Shown here: in pieces, positions 1 to 13,440 of the stretch
Layout: each line of letters starts with the position of its first letter
Position numbering within the stretch: position 1 is the first letter of the stretch
Assembly: GCA_027574665.1 (NCBI GenBank)
Contig: CM050650.1
Span: forward strand, 96,135,086-96,199,085
Direction of reading: 5' to 3'
Length of the DNA: 64,000 nucleotides
Source: Rhynochetos jubatus
Taxonomy: Eukaryota > Chordata > Aves > Eurypygiformes > Rhynochetidae
Notes under the pieces: model-generated
Told to the model about the DNA's origin: nothing
The model's input: only the letters and a program-made list of their open reading frames with translations
The model's database searches: none
Program-made: the position numbers and the translations under genes

Positions 1-3000
1 CCAGAGATGAGAGAGAATTCAGTGTCCAGTCATCAGATGATACGTAATAACACAGGAGCACCATATCACATTTTTCTGTCCATATCACACCTGGAAAATG
101 TATTGACTTGATCAAATCCAGAAAATATCTAAAAAACATATTGTTGTCACTCTAGTGAAATATGCAACATAATATCAATATAAAACAGCAGTATCGGCAC
201 AGTGTAGTGATTCTCAATCATATATTGTTATGTAAATTACATTTCTAGCTGTGTAACACCCTCTATAAATCTGTAAATTAAAAAGAAAGTAAAATGGAAG
301 AAAATGTCTTCTTGCTGCATTTTTTTAAAATAAAAATTTCTATTTGACTTTTCAGATTCCTCTTGAGAGGAAAAAAGCAGTCTAATTAATGGTATCATTT
401 CTGACTGCTTTAAAAGATCATTTAGCACACGTCCTTATTGTTATTTACATGAACATTTTGACACTTTCTTTTACTGACATCCACACAGTTACCTACTGAT
501 TAATAAAACTCTTCCAAATGAATTGTTGAATACCTCTTTAAAGGAATGAGTCAAATTTCTGTATTTATAGGAACTTTTCTTCACAAAAGAGTACGTGGAC
601 AAAAGCAAAACCCTAGATTTAGGTGGAAACTGAACATTTATTAATAACATATTATGATATATTTTCCTTTAATTTCTGTGTAAATGAGAAAAAAAGTAAA
701 ACCATTGTAGAATGTTTATATTTGATTTTATAATGCAAGGTTTATGATTGAAATAAGAGTAAGTATGAGAAAATTTACAAAATTTTAACTTGCTCAGAAA
801 GAATTCATGGCATTTTGATGCATTGAGCACATAAATATTCATAAAATCAATCATTTCTTAGTGTGTCTAGAAATTAGCTTTGTATTGATTATGCCTACTT
901 ATGTGTTGTGTTTGTGACAACATGAAAATAAGCACAAGCTTCTTTCATTGATTTACTGTCCAATAAATAATTACTATTCATTATTTATTGATTATAAAGT
1001 TCCGTAATCATTTCACTTCCTTCCTCTTTATGCTATCAATGTCAGTTCTAAAGCTAGAACAACCTGGTTTATCAAATTTTAGAAACAGTCATACACACAG
1101 AAGAAATGACATACAGCAAAGCCCTTTAAATTCATGTAGGAATACAAGGTTTGTATCACTTAACTTATTTACATCATTTTAGCACACTACATTTAGGAAG
1201 ATAATGGAATAATAACCCAAGAGGTCTCCACAGCTTGCATTATGTTAACCAAACCAATGTAATTCATATAGTCTTTTATTCTGAAAGTGCTTAAAACAGG
1301 ACTTTTGTGGGGATTAAAAGCAGGGGAAAAAAAGACTATTAAGACAGAATTTCAGAAAAAATATACTGGGGCAATACCTCATAGAGAAAAAAACAAAACA
1401 ACAAATGAAACCAAAACAAAAATGTATACACTGTAACAGAGAGAAATCTGTTATTCTGTCTTTCTCCAGCTTGGGTTTCCTGTATAACCAAATACTTCTC
1501 ATTAAGGACTTGCAAGGACTGTGACTCTCATGCTATTGCACAATGAAATTAAAACCACCCACTACTGAGGTGTCTGCAGTTGAAATATATGAGGAAATAG
1601 CTCACTATTTCCCCCTTATTTCCTCAGAAAGGAGATAAAGGATAATAATATCTGCATCATCAAGAAACACAGTAACTTACACAAACATCCTGGAACAAGG
1701 ATGCAAGGCCACCAGAAACAACCATAGAAGTACGCAGAGATACAAATCACACACAAAAAACCTTTGAGTCAGTTTTTTTTATGTCTGAAACTTAGCCAAA
1801 AACTGTCTGAAGGATAAAAGCAAACTCAAGCTTTCTTCTTCCAATGAACAGAATTTTGGGTGAAGGAATGTGCATTTCTACTAGAAAAGGACTTGTAAAA
1901 GTGGAACGGTCATAAGAATTTGTAGGGGGTTGAATCCACTGATAATGAAAAAAAAAAAAAGAATCAAATTTTTCATTTTCTGTTTGAATTTTCTAACCAC
2001 AAGCTTAATGTACAGAAGCTGGCAACACTAGTACTGACACTATCTTGTATGCGAAGTGACTGTTACTGCTGCGTTTTACATTTATACCTTTATCTCAGTT
2101 CTGGTTTACTCCATTCAGATTCAAGTGAAGTTTAGATACCTTTTGCTTTCACATCTGGATTGCAATGGTGTTAAGGCGAAAACCCTGGTCTCCACAAAAG
2201 GGTTGTTTCACAGGGAAATACATGCACTTGCATTGAAATTTTGATGTTAGTTAAATTAGTGCTTAGTAAATTAGTGCATTTTGATCACCTTTTCTTATAA
2301 ATGTCTAATTTGTACTGAACTCTTCTTTTGGTTATTATTTAGTAGGTTTCTGGATCTTGCCTGAGACAACCCTGTTTAAAGCCCTTAAAGTCTCACTGTA
2401 AGCACAGAAATTTAGTACAAACCTGCACTGAAGCCATGAGATTATACATTTCCTCCTGGCTAATAAACATTTATTTAACCACTTGATTATTGCTGTTATT
2501 CTCATCAAATCAGATATATTTGTGTGTGCAGATATTTTCTTTATTGGCATTTCCAAAATTAGAAAAAGTGAACATAATGAGAGATTGTTTAATCTGAATT
2601 ACAAAGTCTCTTCCTTCTACTAGGCATTCATAACCGTGAAGCCTGCTGTGAAATTTAGGATTCTGACACTGGTTTGAAAATTCATTCTTTCCCACAAATA
2701 TATGGCAATAGATGCCAACTATGTGTGTGTCCAATGTGTGGAGTATATGCAGACTCTTCTTTTGGAATTTTGTCAGAATAAATTAGTCCAGGGAGATTAT
2801 ATAGAGTCTGTATAACTGTAAATTAACAACTAAAGGAGTGATCATGCGTAGGTATTTCATAGCCAGTGAAAGAAAGACTATGTAATCTAGTTCTTATGTC
2901 CAGTGCAGGTCTATTTAATTTTTGTGTTGTGAGGGAGAACTCTCTTTGATGAATACACTTAAGACTGGACCCTACTCCTCTAAGAGGTACCCTACTCCTC

Positions 3001-4504
3001 CTGTAAGAGGTACACCTCTAGTATGTGAGCATGCATGTTGCTGAAGATACGTGTCTGGGTCACCTACACAAGGCAAAAAGTCGTCCACTCAGTACTGGAG
3101 CCAAAAAATAAGTATGCAGAGATGATGATTAGAGGCCTAGGGTCCTGAAATTGATTCGACTTGACAGCATAGATGCTCCCAATAGTGTTTATTCTCATTT
3201 TGTTTGTATGTATCACTTTCCATCCATTATCTGAGTCAGGTGCATGATGCATATCAATGCTGTACTTGTTTTTTCACTAAAAATAATGGGCAAATATTGA
3301 TTGAAAAAGAAACAACTATTTTAAAGTTTCAAACCACCCCCACCACCACCACCTCAATTGGCTGCTATACATAAAAGAGATTTCATACCTGAGAGGAGAT
3401 AATTTTTCAAAAGGAGTATGTTATTTACCTATTTGGAAAGAAAAATAATTCAAGTTCTATTGTATTTACTGTAAACTGGTTTAAACAACAAGTATTCAGT
3501 AGAAGTATACACTGTCCTAAAAACTTACCTCTAAGGTGACTCTGTGCCTATGGTATCTTTGTGTCTTTCAAGTGCTAATCTGGATCTTGTTTCTCCTAGC
3601 TGTCAAAGCTCGTGGAAACTATAGTGTTGTCACTTATCAACATACTACTGTAGATAAATTTGAACATATTCCCTGCCTTTGTTATATTAATTCTAAACTC
3701 AGATTGCACAAATAAAAGGTATATGAACAGAGAAAAAGTCTGAACTACTCAGTGATTAGATTTTTATTTTTTTTACCACCAAAGGGGTTTTATATTTTTG
3801 TGGTTATAGCATGCATATTTTTTAAAAGTCTGATTAAATCTCAAAAAAAAAGAAGCACATGAATTAAAGCTGTTCACTGGAATTTGCTTTGAGTAATCAC
3901 CCTACAGTTCAGTAACAATGAATAACTCCCATAGCAACCCCTACTGCCATATGGCACCAAATCTACTCTCATACCTTAAAGATAAAATCTTACCAGACTG
4001 CAAAACAATGATATTGTTTATGTTTAAAAATAACACATTTGTAATTCTAAATTTTATCCTAAGGATAATCTAGAAAAAGAAATTATCTTGCAAAGGAAAA
4101 GAGATATTTTCATACTACATTTTTCATACCTTTCCCCACAGACTTTTATTAAAAGAGTAATCTCAATATAGATTCCTGCATTTTCATATTACACCTCTTC
4201 AAGCGATGGTAAAATATGACAGTCATGGTAAAAATCACAACACTTAGCATAATGCAAAGGAATGTAGGCTGAAATGTTAAATCTGTCCTACGTGTAAGCT
4301 AAATTACAACATTCCTTTTAAACAAAATTCCTCATTGGCAAAATAAGGAAAAAAACCCAACTTGATAATATGAAATGGTCATATTTTTTAAGGGTATCTG
4401 CATCACTGGTATGTACCCACAATGTCACAGTTTCAGTAACCCATAAAGTCTTCCTGGCAAAACTGTAATGGCAAAAAGCAAATTTTAAGATGCAAATCAC
4501 GTAT
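1..4504. other. Unassigned AT-rich non-coding DNA
   Basis: No gene, RNA or recognisable transposable element is visible on either strand. Open frames here are short (74 codons or fewer), overlap on both strands and show no domain or splice context, so I read them as chance. The block contains a small imperfect tandem duplication near 2970 and a short CCA/CCCC run near 3336-3354. Old, unrecognisable repeat remnants cannot be excluded by eye. Confidence 0.6.
2970..3012. repeat. Short imperfect tandem duplication (20/23 bp)
   Basis: The unit ccctactcctctaagaggta at 2970-2989 is followed directly by a second copy at 2990-3012 that differs by a three-base insertion. Each copy contains a small inverted motif (cctct...agagg). 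It looks like a local replication-slippage duplication and lies in no recognised element. Confidence 0.8.
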
Positions 4505-4605
4505 CATCATAGAATCATACAACTTGAATTGCAATTGTCCTCAGAAGGTTTCTAGTCAAACCTCCAGCTCAAAGCAAAGCCAGCTCTGAGATCAGGTCAT
4601 GTAAG
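4505..4605 (-). mobile_element. CR1 LINE 3'-end fragment
   Basis: Read on the minus strand, this ends with the CR1-type tail (tgattctatgatga), preceded by the characteristic text ggtttgactagaaacc, the decayed form of the 'ggttggactagatgacc' block of avian CR1 3' UTRs. Only about 100 bp remain, as is usual for 5'-truncated CR1 copies. The subfamily cannot be assigned by eye. Confidence 0.75.
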
Positions 4606-4914
4606 AGACACTCTGATTAGTGTAAAGCTAGAGTAGTAGTTTGTACAGAACTGTGTTAATTGTCATACCCTCAAGATCAAGCCAAAGAAAAGTAGCCAGG
4701 AGTCATCTACATCTGCCTAATAACCTGCTGCCAAATTAAACCAATGGGGATCAGAGGCAGCCAGCAAAAAGTAAATTAGCTCCAAACTAGCAGCAACTAA
4801 CAATAACCTAATTTTTCTATTATTTTTATTACTATTGTAAGAACATATGCAGATTAATTACTTTGCTTCCGCTTTTTGGCTATTTGAAAACAACAATGAA
4901 CACACACTTAATGT

Positions 4915-4966
4915 TATATACATACATACACATGTGTATGTGTATGTGCATGTGTGCATACATGAT
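4915..4966. repeat. Compound CA/TG microsatellite with an 18-bp palindrome
   Basis: A run of ta/ca dinucleotides switches to tg dinucleotides. The switch point makes a perfect 18-bp palindrome at 4924-4941 (acatacacatgtgtatgt). A purine-pyrimidine alternation of this kind can adopt cruciform or Z-like conformations in vitro, but function here is unknown. Confidence 0.85.
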
Positions 4967-7900
4967 TTTCCCTCCCATGTAACTCTAAAAGTAACTGATT
5001 TCCAGCCATGTGTTACAAATCATATAATTCACAACTTAGGTCTTCTGTAGAGTCTTACATGGTGTAATACACAACTATATATCTTCATTGTTTCTTACAT
5101 TTGAGAATTCCAGGGAGATAAATCTATATGAAAAAATAAAAGAAAAATGTTATTGAAAAGTAAAAAATAATACATATCCACACGTCAAGTTGTAGAATGT
5201 TAATTTGGTTGATCAAAGCGAAGACATGTGATAGTCTGTTGTATAAATAGTTTATATTGTTCATCTCACTGAACTGATATATCGTCCAGTTGCCTTTCCT
5301 TCATAAGTTAGATTCACAGCATACTGATTGCAACTTTTGAATCAACTGTTTTTCATCTGAAAGGCAAGATCACGTTGGTTTAAGAAAGTATCTATTACAC
5401 CCACTTTTTATTCTCAGTGCAGGGTAAAAGTCATTGGACATGTATGCTTTTAAATTTCTTTTAAATTGAGTTTCTTTCCTTGGCTGCTTAACTGTAGCCT
5501 CTGGAAACACAATGAAGAAATGAGAGCTGAAAACTGTGTGCCCATACTTCTACAATAAAGACCTCTCAAACACTGAGTACAGTCTTGCCTTGCAACATCT
5601 ATAAAGCTACTCTGTGTTTAGAATTTAGCTCCTCAAATGTACATTACAGTTGAGATGTATAACATATACAGGTTTAGCGTGAGCCTAAAATAAGCTATTA
5701 TTTACTAAGGAAATAGAAAGGACTAAATCATAAAGTAACAAACCCTGAGTTATTTTGTCTTTGACATTTTTATCATCAACCTCAAATACATTCTGTCCTG
5801 AGGCCATATTCCTATGGAACATCCAGCACTCCTAAAGATTTCTCTCTCTGCTGTAGGTTTAAACAGCCGAATTGGTTTCACTTTCTACCATACATCTTAT
5901 CTTCTTTCCATAAACACATGCCATTTTCCTTCCACTCTTCATTGAAAATCAGTGCATTTCTTATCAATGCTTTGTTTCACTGCTGTCCAAATTTTAGAGC
6001 TCTCTCATGGAGAGCTGACAAACAAAATCATTCTTCTAGGACTGAATCATTTTATGTTTGTTTCTAACTCTCTATATATTTAGAACAAAGGAACAAATAC
6101 TAGGCACCAACAAAGTTGCTTAGGAAAGATCAGTTCTGTACAGTTTGACATCTATCACGCAGAATGTCATCACCGTTTCAGTCATCATCTTGATGAGGGA
6201 TCCTAGGTGAGGGCTTCTATCATCACCAACATCAACAAGAATTCAGAAGTTGTATGTAGACAGATACTATAATACCAGCACAGCCTGCCTGAATTCTTCA
6301 ATTATCTGTAAAAGGAATGATCACAGACACATTTGGAAAATTCCTCTTTTTTTTTTTTTTTTTTTTTTCCCATTTTTCCCCTGTTGGAAATGATAGTGTA
6401 CAGAGCTGAGTTTACAAGAGTTCTAATAGTTATCTAGTGTCAAAGGAAAAATAACACAGTATATTATTGGAGTGAAGGAAAATAGCAGAAAACACATCTG
6501 GGGAAGTGTCCAGAATTACAGAACACCAACAATAACAATATAGCCCTGCATTCCTACTGTTGAGATTTCTGTTCAAATAAAGGACTTAATCAAAGTTAGT
6601 GTTGCATCCACTAGCTATTTTCAGTGGACCGTTTTCAAAGATAAGATCCTGGGGATAAATAAACTGTGAGCGATTTTGCAGGTAAGCATAAAAGCTGTAG
6701 TTGTGGCTGTCTGACAGAAAAAAAGTGATGACAGCAGCAGTTATTGTTACAGTAACTTTAATCTCTGGGATACTTCAGTTCTATTAGAGAACTTTTAATA
6801 AGAGTCTCCCTTGCTTAAAAGAAAGGTGAAAATTCTGTGCTGTTTCATTCCTTATACTGGAGTATCCATATGCTGCATGGAAGAAGGAATTGTGTTGGCG
6901 ATAGACAGATACTTAGAAAGGGTAGCCTTTCTTAAAAGGAAGTCTTTGAACGGGACTCAAGAAATCAGAGGCTTGGGGTGTTGCCACTGTAGTGCAAGAT
7001 ACCAGAGTTACAGAGTCCAGGATGTGTTAGCAAGCTAGAAACTAGACCTAAGAAGAGTTCTAAACCAAATGTTGAGGTCAAAAAAAGTTTATATAGTTCT
7101 AATACATCTTGAGTAAACACCTGAAGTGAACTCACCCTCTGATAAATAAAACAGTTGAATGCAAGCTATACTACTTATTTCAGGGTATACCCAAAATCAT
7201 GAGATTTAGAGCAAATTCATATTTTACACTTCAAATTTCTGACAGCAGTTTAATATCCAGTACCAGAAACTTTCTCAAATTAAATCATTATGCTCCCTAC
7301 AAGACTATTCAGAGCCAACTGACTAAAGTGACATGTTTAGTAAGGCACTTGCAAATAGTTTTTGTGCCTATAAATGCCTTCCATTACAGTGTCATTTAAT
7401 CTTCTATGTAGTTTTTCAGGATGGTAATTTTTCCCTAGTATAAGTTGACAATAAAAAGACCCTTTCATGATTATTTTTGCAATGTTATTTAAAAAGGGAA
7501 TGAAAACATACAAGACTAATATAGCAATTGTCAAAACTATCACTTGGTACAGTAAAAGAGAGAAAAGAAAATAAATTATAGTGTTTTAATTTTTTCAGAG
7601 CAAGGTGTTGCTGTTGGATTTGAATAATAAAATTAACAATCTAAAATATAGGCTATTTAGTATGATACCATAAAAATGATAAAGGAAAACCATACATTAG
7701 ACAGATTGATGTTTAAGAGTAAAGACAAATTTGCCAAAACAATACTAAAGCATCAGAACATAATTAGTTGTTGTTTTCCCAAAAGAAAGGTGTTCAAACT
7801 GGGTCTGGAGTGATGCTACAGTAGCTCATGGGTCATCCCAAACCAAAGTGATACAAATCTATTGGTTCTGTTAAGCAGACACATATACCTCAGCATGAGT

Positions 7901-9088
7901 TTAATAACTGAAACAAGGAATGTTGATGCCTTAAAGACTGATGACAGGTCCCTAAATGTTTACATAATGAGTGAAAAAAAAAAAAAGTGAATCCTGAGTT
8001 TGGTCTTTAGGAAGAATTGCCTGGAGTTTCATAAGCAAACAAATTGGTTTTGAATAAAATTATTAAAAATATATTTCTAGAAAAAAAAATCCTTCTCTGA
8101 AACATGGCATTAATTTTGTGTCAAATGTAATTAATACCTATAAGTACCTAAAATTAATATATAGTAAAAAATAATAAAATAATCTGTGTATAAGAACAAA
8201 TATTTGTGAGTCAGTATTTCTCCCTTGATTATTAGAAGTATCTTTACAAGCTTTTATTTTTTTCTTTAGCAGCAAGTGACTAAAATACAATTAGTTCCCC
8301 CAGGAATACTCTTCTCAAAAAGTCTATTGTTCTCAAGGTGGTGAGGTTACAAAAGCTGCCAGTAGCTGTTATAAATGCTCTTTATCAAAATGGCCCAAAT
8401 CTTCCATCACTGCTAATAGGAGTAAAAGAAACTGCCCTTGAAGAAAAGAGGTGCCTCCTTAGTTATTAGGAGCTTCGCTGACACATCATGAAGGAAAGAA
8501 AAATGAAAAATTAATAGAAGTTAATTCTGAGACTTAAAAAGCAGCCTGTGTTAACAGTAAATGAAGATAAGGATCCAAATTTAGATATTTGTTTCAAAAT
8601 CCATCAGGTATGGTTTGTGTCCATTCTTAGTATTCACTTTGTCATAAATAAAGCCATATCTAACTCTTCCTTTGAAATAATTATATTCTGTTTTATTATA
8701 TTCTATTTTAATGTTTATACCAAGCTGTTTTTTCTAGAAAGAGTTCATTGAGCATATGATTAACACGTATCACACTGCCATTTTACGTTTATCTAGGACT
8801 GATATTTCTAAAATAAAGTGGGTGCATTATATTGGGAATGTTTTCCTGTAGTTTTGTTTATCTTTGTTTTAAAATATTTAGTGTTATGTAGACAGACAGA
8901 GGGAGTTCACTGAAAAACAGTGTTTTATAACTGTCCATCTCTAGACAAATTTATAAGATCTCTATTTGAGGACACCATTGTCGTAGCCATTTTTGATATC
9001 TTTTTTTTTCAGGCATCATTAGCTGGGTAACGACAAGACTGAAAGCAGAATATGGGTAACTCATAAGTCTAAACCAATTATGGTTTAT
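4967..9088. other. Unassigned AT-rich non-coding DNA
   Basis: No gene or classifiable mobile element was recognised. Open frames are 75 codons or shorter and lack any recognisable domain. The only distinct structure is a long homopolymer T tract at 6346-6368. Short A runs occur near 7975-7986. Confidence 0.55.
6346..6368. repeat. Homopolymer T tract (about 23 bp)
   Basis: An uninterrupted T run followed by cccatttttcccc. Read on the minus strand it is an A tail, but no retrocopy or SINE body is recognisable on its 5' side and no flanking duplication was seen. I treat it as a simple repeat. Confidence 0.85.
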
Positions 9089-9093
9089 CCAGT

Positions 9094-10060
9094 TGTGTTG
9101 GATTTCAGGGGCTGGTAGCAAGGGAAGGGACACAGGGGTGGCCTGTGTGAGAAACTGCTAGAAGTTCCCCCAGCTTCTCAGTTGGACCTACTTCTGGCCA
9201 GAGTTGAGCCAGTCAGTGTCTCTGAGATTAAGGTATTTAAGAGGGTTAAATAAAAAAAGAACCATCAGCAGAAGAGGAAACAATGTGGAGAGAGGAGTGG
9301 GATGTGAAAGAGACATCAAAGCAGACATCAAAAGTTAATGAAGAGAGGAGGTGGGCCAGAGCAGAGATTCCCCTCAGCCCATGGTGAGAGGGCAGGCTGT
9401 GCCCCTGCAGCCATGGAGGGTCACGGGGGAGCAGAAACCCACCTGCAGCCAGGGGAGGACCCCACAGTGGAGCATGTGTCTGCACCCATGGGAGCCCGTG
9501 CTGGAGCAGTTTGCTCATGAAGAACAGCACCCCACAGAAGGGACCCACGTGGGATGTGTTAGAGAAGAAAACTGCAGCCTGTGGGAAGGACTCATGTTGA
9601 GGAAGTTCATAGAGGACTGTCTCCTGTGGGAGGGACCCCATGCTGGAGCAGAGGAAGAGTGTGAGGAGTCCTCCCCACTCTGAAGAGGAAAGAGCAGCAG
9701 AGACGATGAACTGATCATAATTTCATTCCTCACCCCCATGTTATGCTTGAGAGGAGGAATTAGCAAAATCAGGTGCAAAGCTGAGCCCAGTAGGAAGGGA
9801 GGGGTTTGGGAAGGGTCTTTAGGGGTTTGTTTTTGTCTGTCATTGCCCTATTCTGATTTGATTGGTAACTGATTAAATTGATTATTCTTCCCCAAGCTGA
9901 GTCTGGGTTTTCCATGACTGTAATTGGTGAGTGATCCGTCCCTGTCTTTGTCTCTATCCATGAGCCTTTCGTTATATTTTCTCCTCCCCATCCCACACGG
10001 AAAAAGATTAAGTGAGCAGCCATGTGGTCTTTTGTTGCTGACTGGACCTAAAACATGACA
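9094..10060 (+). mobile_element. Solo LTR, avian ERV-like 'TGTATTGGG' family, copy 1
   Basis: The unit starts tgtgttgg and ends catgaca, giving TG...CA ends. It is flanked by ccagt (9089-9093) and ccaat (10061-10065), a 5-bp target-site duplication with one mismatch. A TATA-like tatttaag lies near 9231. The GC-richer centre carries recurring 'ccatgctggagcag' motifs shared with the LTRs at 45405 and 58800. The 3' part (ctttcgttatattttctcc) matches those copies in order. No internal retroviral region follows, so it is a solo LTR fossil. The 5-bp TSD suits ERVL-like elements. Several overlapping open frames of 60-131 codons inside it are compositional artefacts. Confidence 0.85.
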
Positions 10061-10065
10061 CCAAT

Positions 10066-11510
10066 TCACATAAAAACCAGGTGGTATTTAGCAAACGGTG
10101 AGGTTAAGCACTGGTGTGCCGCCACTGAAGTGCAGCCCCTGGACAGCCTTTACCAGCTGGGCAGTTGTCAGTGAGGCAGGAAGGGTCTGTGGTCATGGCT
10201 CATGGGAACCATCATCAGCGTTGTGGGGCTGTAACCTTTCTCCAACTCCATCAACAGTGACAGCCCTGATGGCTTGACTATATTCTGGCAGTTCCTGACT
10301 GTCCCTGACTAGAACAGCCTCCAGATACTCTCTCTGCATTATTTTTTTAAGATTTTATCTTTTCATGTCAGTGTTTTCACTCTTGAATCCTTGATCTAAT
10401 AACGATCACAGATCAGCAGTCCTATCGCTCTGTAATTTTGACCTTACTTATCTCTGTACAGACGATCTCACAGTTCTGTCTCAGCAGTCTGGATCAAGGT
10501 CAAATAGCTAGGACTTGTCAAAGCTGGATCCTTGTACAAGGACAGCTAAAGAGGGAGAAATTATAGCAGGGGCCACAGAGAGACAGTGACAGTGTTTGGC
10601 TTTAGACATTACAGCTTAAGAAGGATGTGAAGAAATTGTAAAGACACAAGCAGAGGACAAGAATGATCAGATCCCTACAGGAAAGGGTTGAAAGTGAGGG
10701 GAGGGTGGGAGTGGGAGGGAAGAGATTAGAGAAGAGAAAAAAGAGGTAACACAAGAGACTTCTAAAATGAAGACATATCTATAAAGATGGAGACAGTGAT
10801 GTGAGAGGAATTAATACACTAAAATAACAGACAAGGGAATTTCAACAGATTTATTGAAAATCTTTCTACCAGTACAAATAGGTAAGCATTGTCCTGGGGA
10901 GAATACTATCCATAGTCCATAAAAAATCTCAGAATGTGATAGCTGTGGTGGTCAACTAATAGTGATAGTCTCCTGTCTCTAGAATTTATGCCATAGACTA
11001 GGAGTAGTTCCTAAGAAAAATCTGCTGCTTAAAAGATGTTGATTATGTGCTTGTTATAAAGATGTCCACTGTGTTAGAAGAGCCAAACTGTCAATCTTTA
11101 ACTTGGAACTTCTGGAGGTCTCTTAGAATCAAGCCACAATGTGTCATGAACATCATTTTATGATAACTAGTATAAAAAGTAGAAAACAGTTTCGATATAT
11201 TTTTGTTGGTCTGTACTTCTGTATTTACTTGGAGTTCCCTAAATGCTCCAGGCTTCTTGCCCAGGTATATAACATTTCTGTGGGCTAGCCAAGAGATTGA
11301 TGAAAATGTGAATAACCAAGGCCAGCTCATCATATGCTGGAATCTTCCAGACAGCTGGAAATGATAGGAAATACTTTTTGTACTGATGCAACTGCATAAA
11401 CTTACTGTCAGTAAAGAAATTAGGAGTAGACATAAACTTTGATCAGAAATTTTGTGTTACTCTTTGAGCACTGGAAACTACAGTTGGGCTGCAAGTTCTT
11501 AAAATTGTTT
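10066..11510. other. Unassigned non-coding DNA, first 500 bp more GC-rich
   Basis: The segment at about 10080-10600 is richer in G and C than its surroundings and has no match I recognise. The LTR before it has its own TSD, so this is not demonstrably the element's internal region. The part near 10680-10745 is purine-rich (gggaggg/agagaag). No supported coding region is present; open frames stay at 80 codons or fewer. Confidence 0.5.
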
Positions 11511-12199
11511 ACCTGTGGAGGAAGACTTGGGGATACTGGTGGATGAAAAATTGGACATAAGCCAGCAATGTGTGCTTGCGGCCCAGAAAGACAACATTAT
11601 CTTGAGCTGTAAAAAAGCAGTGTGGCCAGCAGATCAAGGGAGGTGATTCTCCCCCTCTACTCTGCCCTTGTGAGACACCACCTGGAGCACCATGTCCATT
11701 TCCAGGGTCTCCAATACAAGAAAGACACAGACTTGTTAGAGTGGGACCAGGGAGGGCTACAAAACTTATGAGAGGGGTGGAACAACTCTCCTATGAAGAA
11801 TGGTTGAGAGAGTTCAGTCTGGAGAAGAGAAGGCTCCAGGTAGTCCTTAATGTGGCCTGTCAGTATATAAAAAGTGTTTACAAAAAAGAGGGAGTGAGAC
11901 TTTTTAGCAGGTCTTGTAGGGATGGGACAAGCAACAACAGTTTAAAACTGAAAGAGGGTAGATTTAGATTGGACATAAGGATTACATTCTTTACTATGAG
12001 GGTGGTGATACACTGGAACAGGTTTCTCAGAGAAGTTGTGGATGCCCCACCATTGGAAGTGTTCAAGGCCAGGTTGGATGGGGCTTTCAGCAATCTGGTC
12101 TGGTGGAGGCTGCCCCTGCCCGTGGCAAGAAGTTAGACTAGATGATCTTTAAAGGTCCCTTCTAACCCTAACCGTTCTATGATTCTGTGATTCTATGAT
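11511..12199 (+). mobile_element. CR1 LINE, 5'-truncated 3' end
   Basis: This contains, in order, several landmarks of avian CR1: 'gatgaaaaattggacataa', 'gtgattctccccctctactc', 'gagacaccacctggag', 'tcctatgaagaatgg', and the tail repeats ttctatgattctgtgattctatgattt at about 12175-12199. It ends with the octamer-like 3' repeats on which CR1 insertions terminate. The copy is well enough kept for the last part of ORF2 to be read (separate entry). Confidence 0.93.
11741..12136 (+). pseudogene. CR1 ORF2 C-terminal remnant (reverse transcriptase polyprotein end)
   Basis: This 131-codon open stretch encodes the C-terminal segment of the CR1 ORF2 protein, downstream of the reverse transcriptase core. 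Visible landmarks are LSYEEWLREFSLEKRRLQ, then GRFRLDIR at residues 73-80, HWNR at residues 91-94 and REVVDAPPLEVFKARLDGA shortly after. These are the conserved end-of-ORF2 motifs of avian CR1. The methionine at 11741 is only the first ATG in frame; the element's reading frame originally came from further upstream, and the endonuclease and polymerase domains are absent because of 5' truncation. It is a dead LINE fragment and not a host gene. Confidence 0.85.
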
Positions 12200-13246
12200 T
12201 TTTGCTATTACTGAAGGCACAGGGTTCTTTTTCTTTCTGATTCTGTTGTGTGGTCCTCCAGGAGGACTACAACAATTAGGTATATTATGCTTCTTCATTA
12301 AGACACATTTTTATATTTAGTGCTGCAGTATATCCATTATGTACTTCTGGAAATGAAATGGATGCCTGTCCTCCCCTTTTGAAATTGTATCACCCACATG
12401 TGCCACTTGTATAATTGCAGTTAACACTGGCATGAAATCAGGTTAAGTGTGTCAGTCATGAAAACCACAATTTCAAGACTGTGTTTTATAAACTTCTTTG
12501 CTTGTGATCTTACTGTAAAATTAAAAATTACTGCTTACATTATGATATTTTTCAGAATATTTATATTCTACTATAAGCATCACAGTGTCATTAGTAATAT
12601 ATTCAATCACAAAATAGCCCTTTCACAATTAAATTATAATTGGGAAGAAATTTTGAGTGTTATTTTCATGCCACAACGACTTATCATATCAGACAGCTAG
12701 CTTCTAAGCTGAAATACAAGACTAACTTCCAGTTTCTCTGGCTTCTAACAAAAGTTCAAGTTGAAAGAAAAATAACAGCTGAAAGTTTAAATTAAAAATA
12801 CTCTTTAAGTATTTGAGTAATTCAAAAATAGTTAAAGAAAAGAATAATCCTATCTCCATCTTACATTTTCTTGACAGCTGATTTTGTCTTCCTCACAGTA
12901 ACAATTGCCTTGAGGAATACTGTTAGAGAAAAAAAAAAAGGAATTAGGAAACTTACTTGCTTAGAATGAAACACAGTAATTTTCAGTTTCAGTAACAATG
13001 TTTTTTTCTGTGTGATTTGACTGTATTGTAACTTAGAGCTTTAAATGCTCTAGGAAAATGCAGAACACTACTGTTTAAAATGGCATCTCATGATTTTATT
13101 TTATTATACTAAGAAATCAAATTTTAGTAAAATTAAATCTAAGTCTTTCATGCCAGTCAGTTAAAATGTATAACGTTACCAAAGATATACCAAAACAATA
13201 TAATAAAAAAGTTGGTTTAGGTAATATATATTTGAAATTTAGACAC

Positions 13247-13280
<34 letters not shown>

Positions 13281-13440
13281 CCCATTATGCTATACAGGTT
13301 TGAATGTCCAGCTATGTATAGCACATGACAATTCTTAATGTCCTCATATTTCTCCTTGGTTTTTTCATAAAATTTGACCTTATTAATTTGAATAATCTAG
13401 TTATATCTACACATGCATGTAACTTACATGGTTTTACTGC
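12200..13440. other. Unassigned AT-rich non-coding DNA with a TA microsatellite
   Basis: No gene or element was recognised. One 83-codon open frame (12449-12700) is AT-driven and has no domain. The segment contains a (TA)n run at 13253-13278. Confidence 0.55.
13253..13278. repeat. (TA)13 microsatellite
   Basis: An uninterrupted TA dinucleotide run preceded by 'acacatatacatata'. Length is likely polymorphic between individuals. Confidence 0.9.

Noticed and set aside
9246-9641. 131-codon minus-strand frame and overlapping plus-strand frames
   Set aside because: They fall inside the LTR at 9094-10060. Similar antisense frames appear in the other family copies (45774-46157; 59193-59594), showing they come from base composition and internal repeats.
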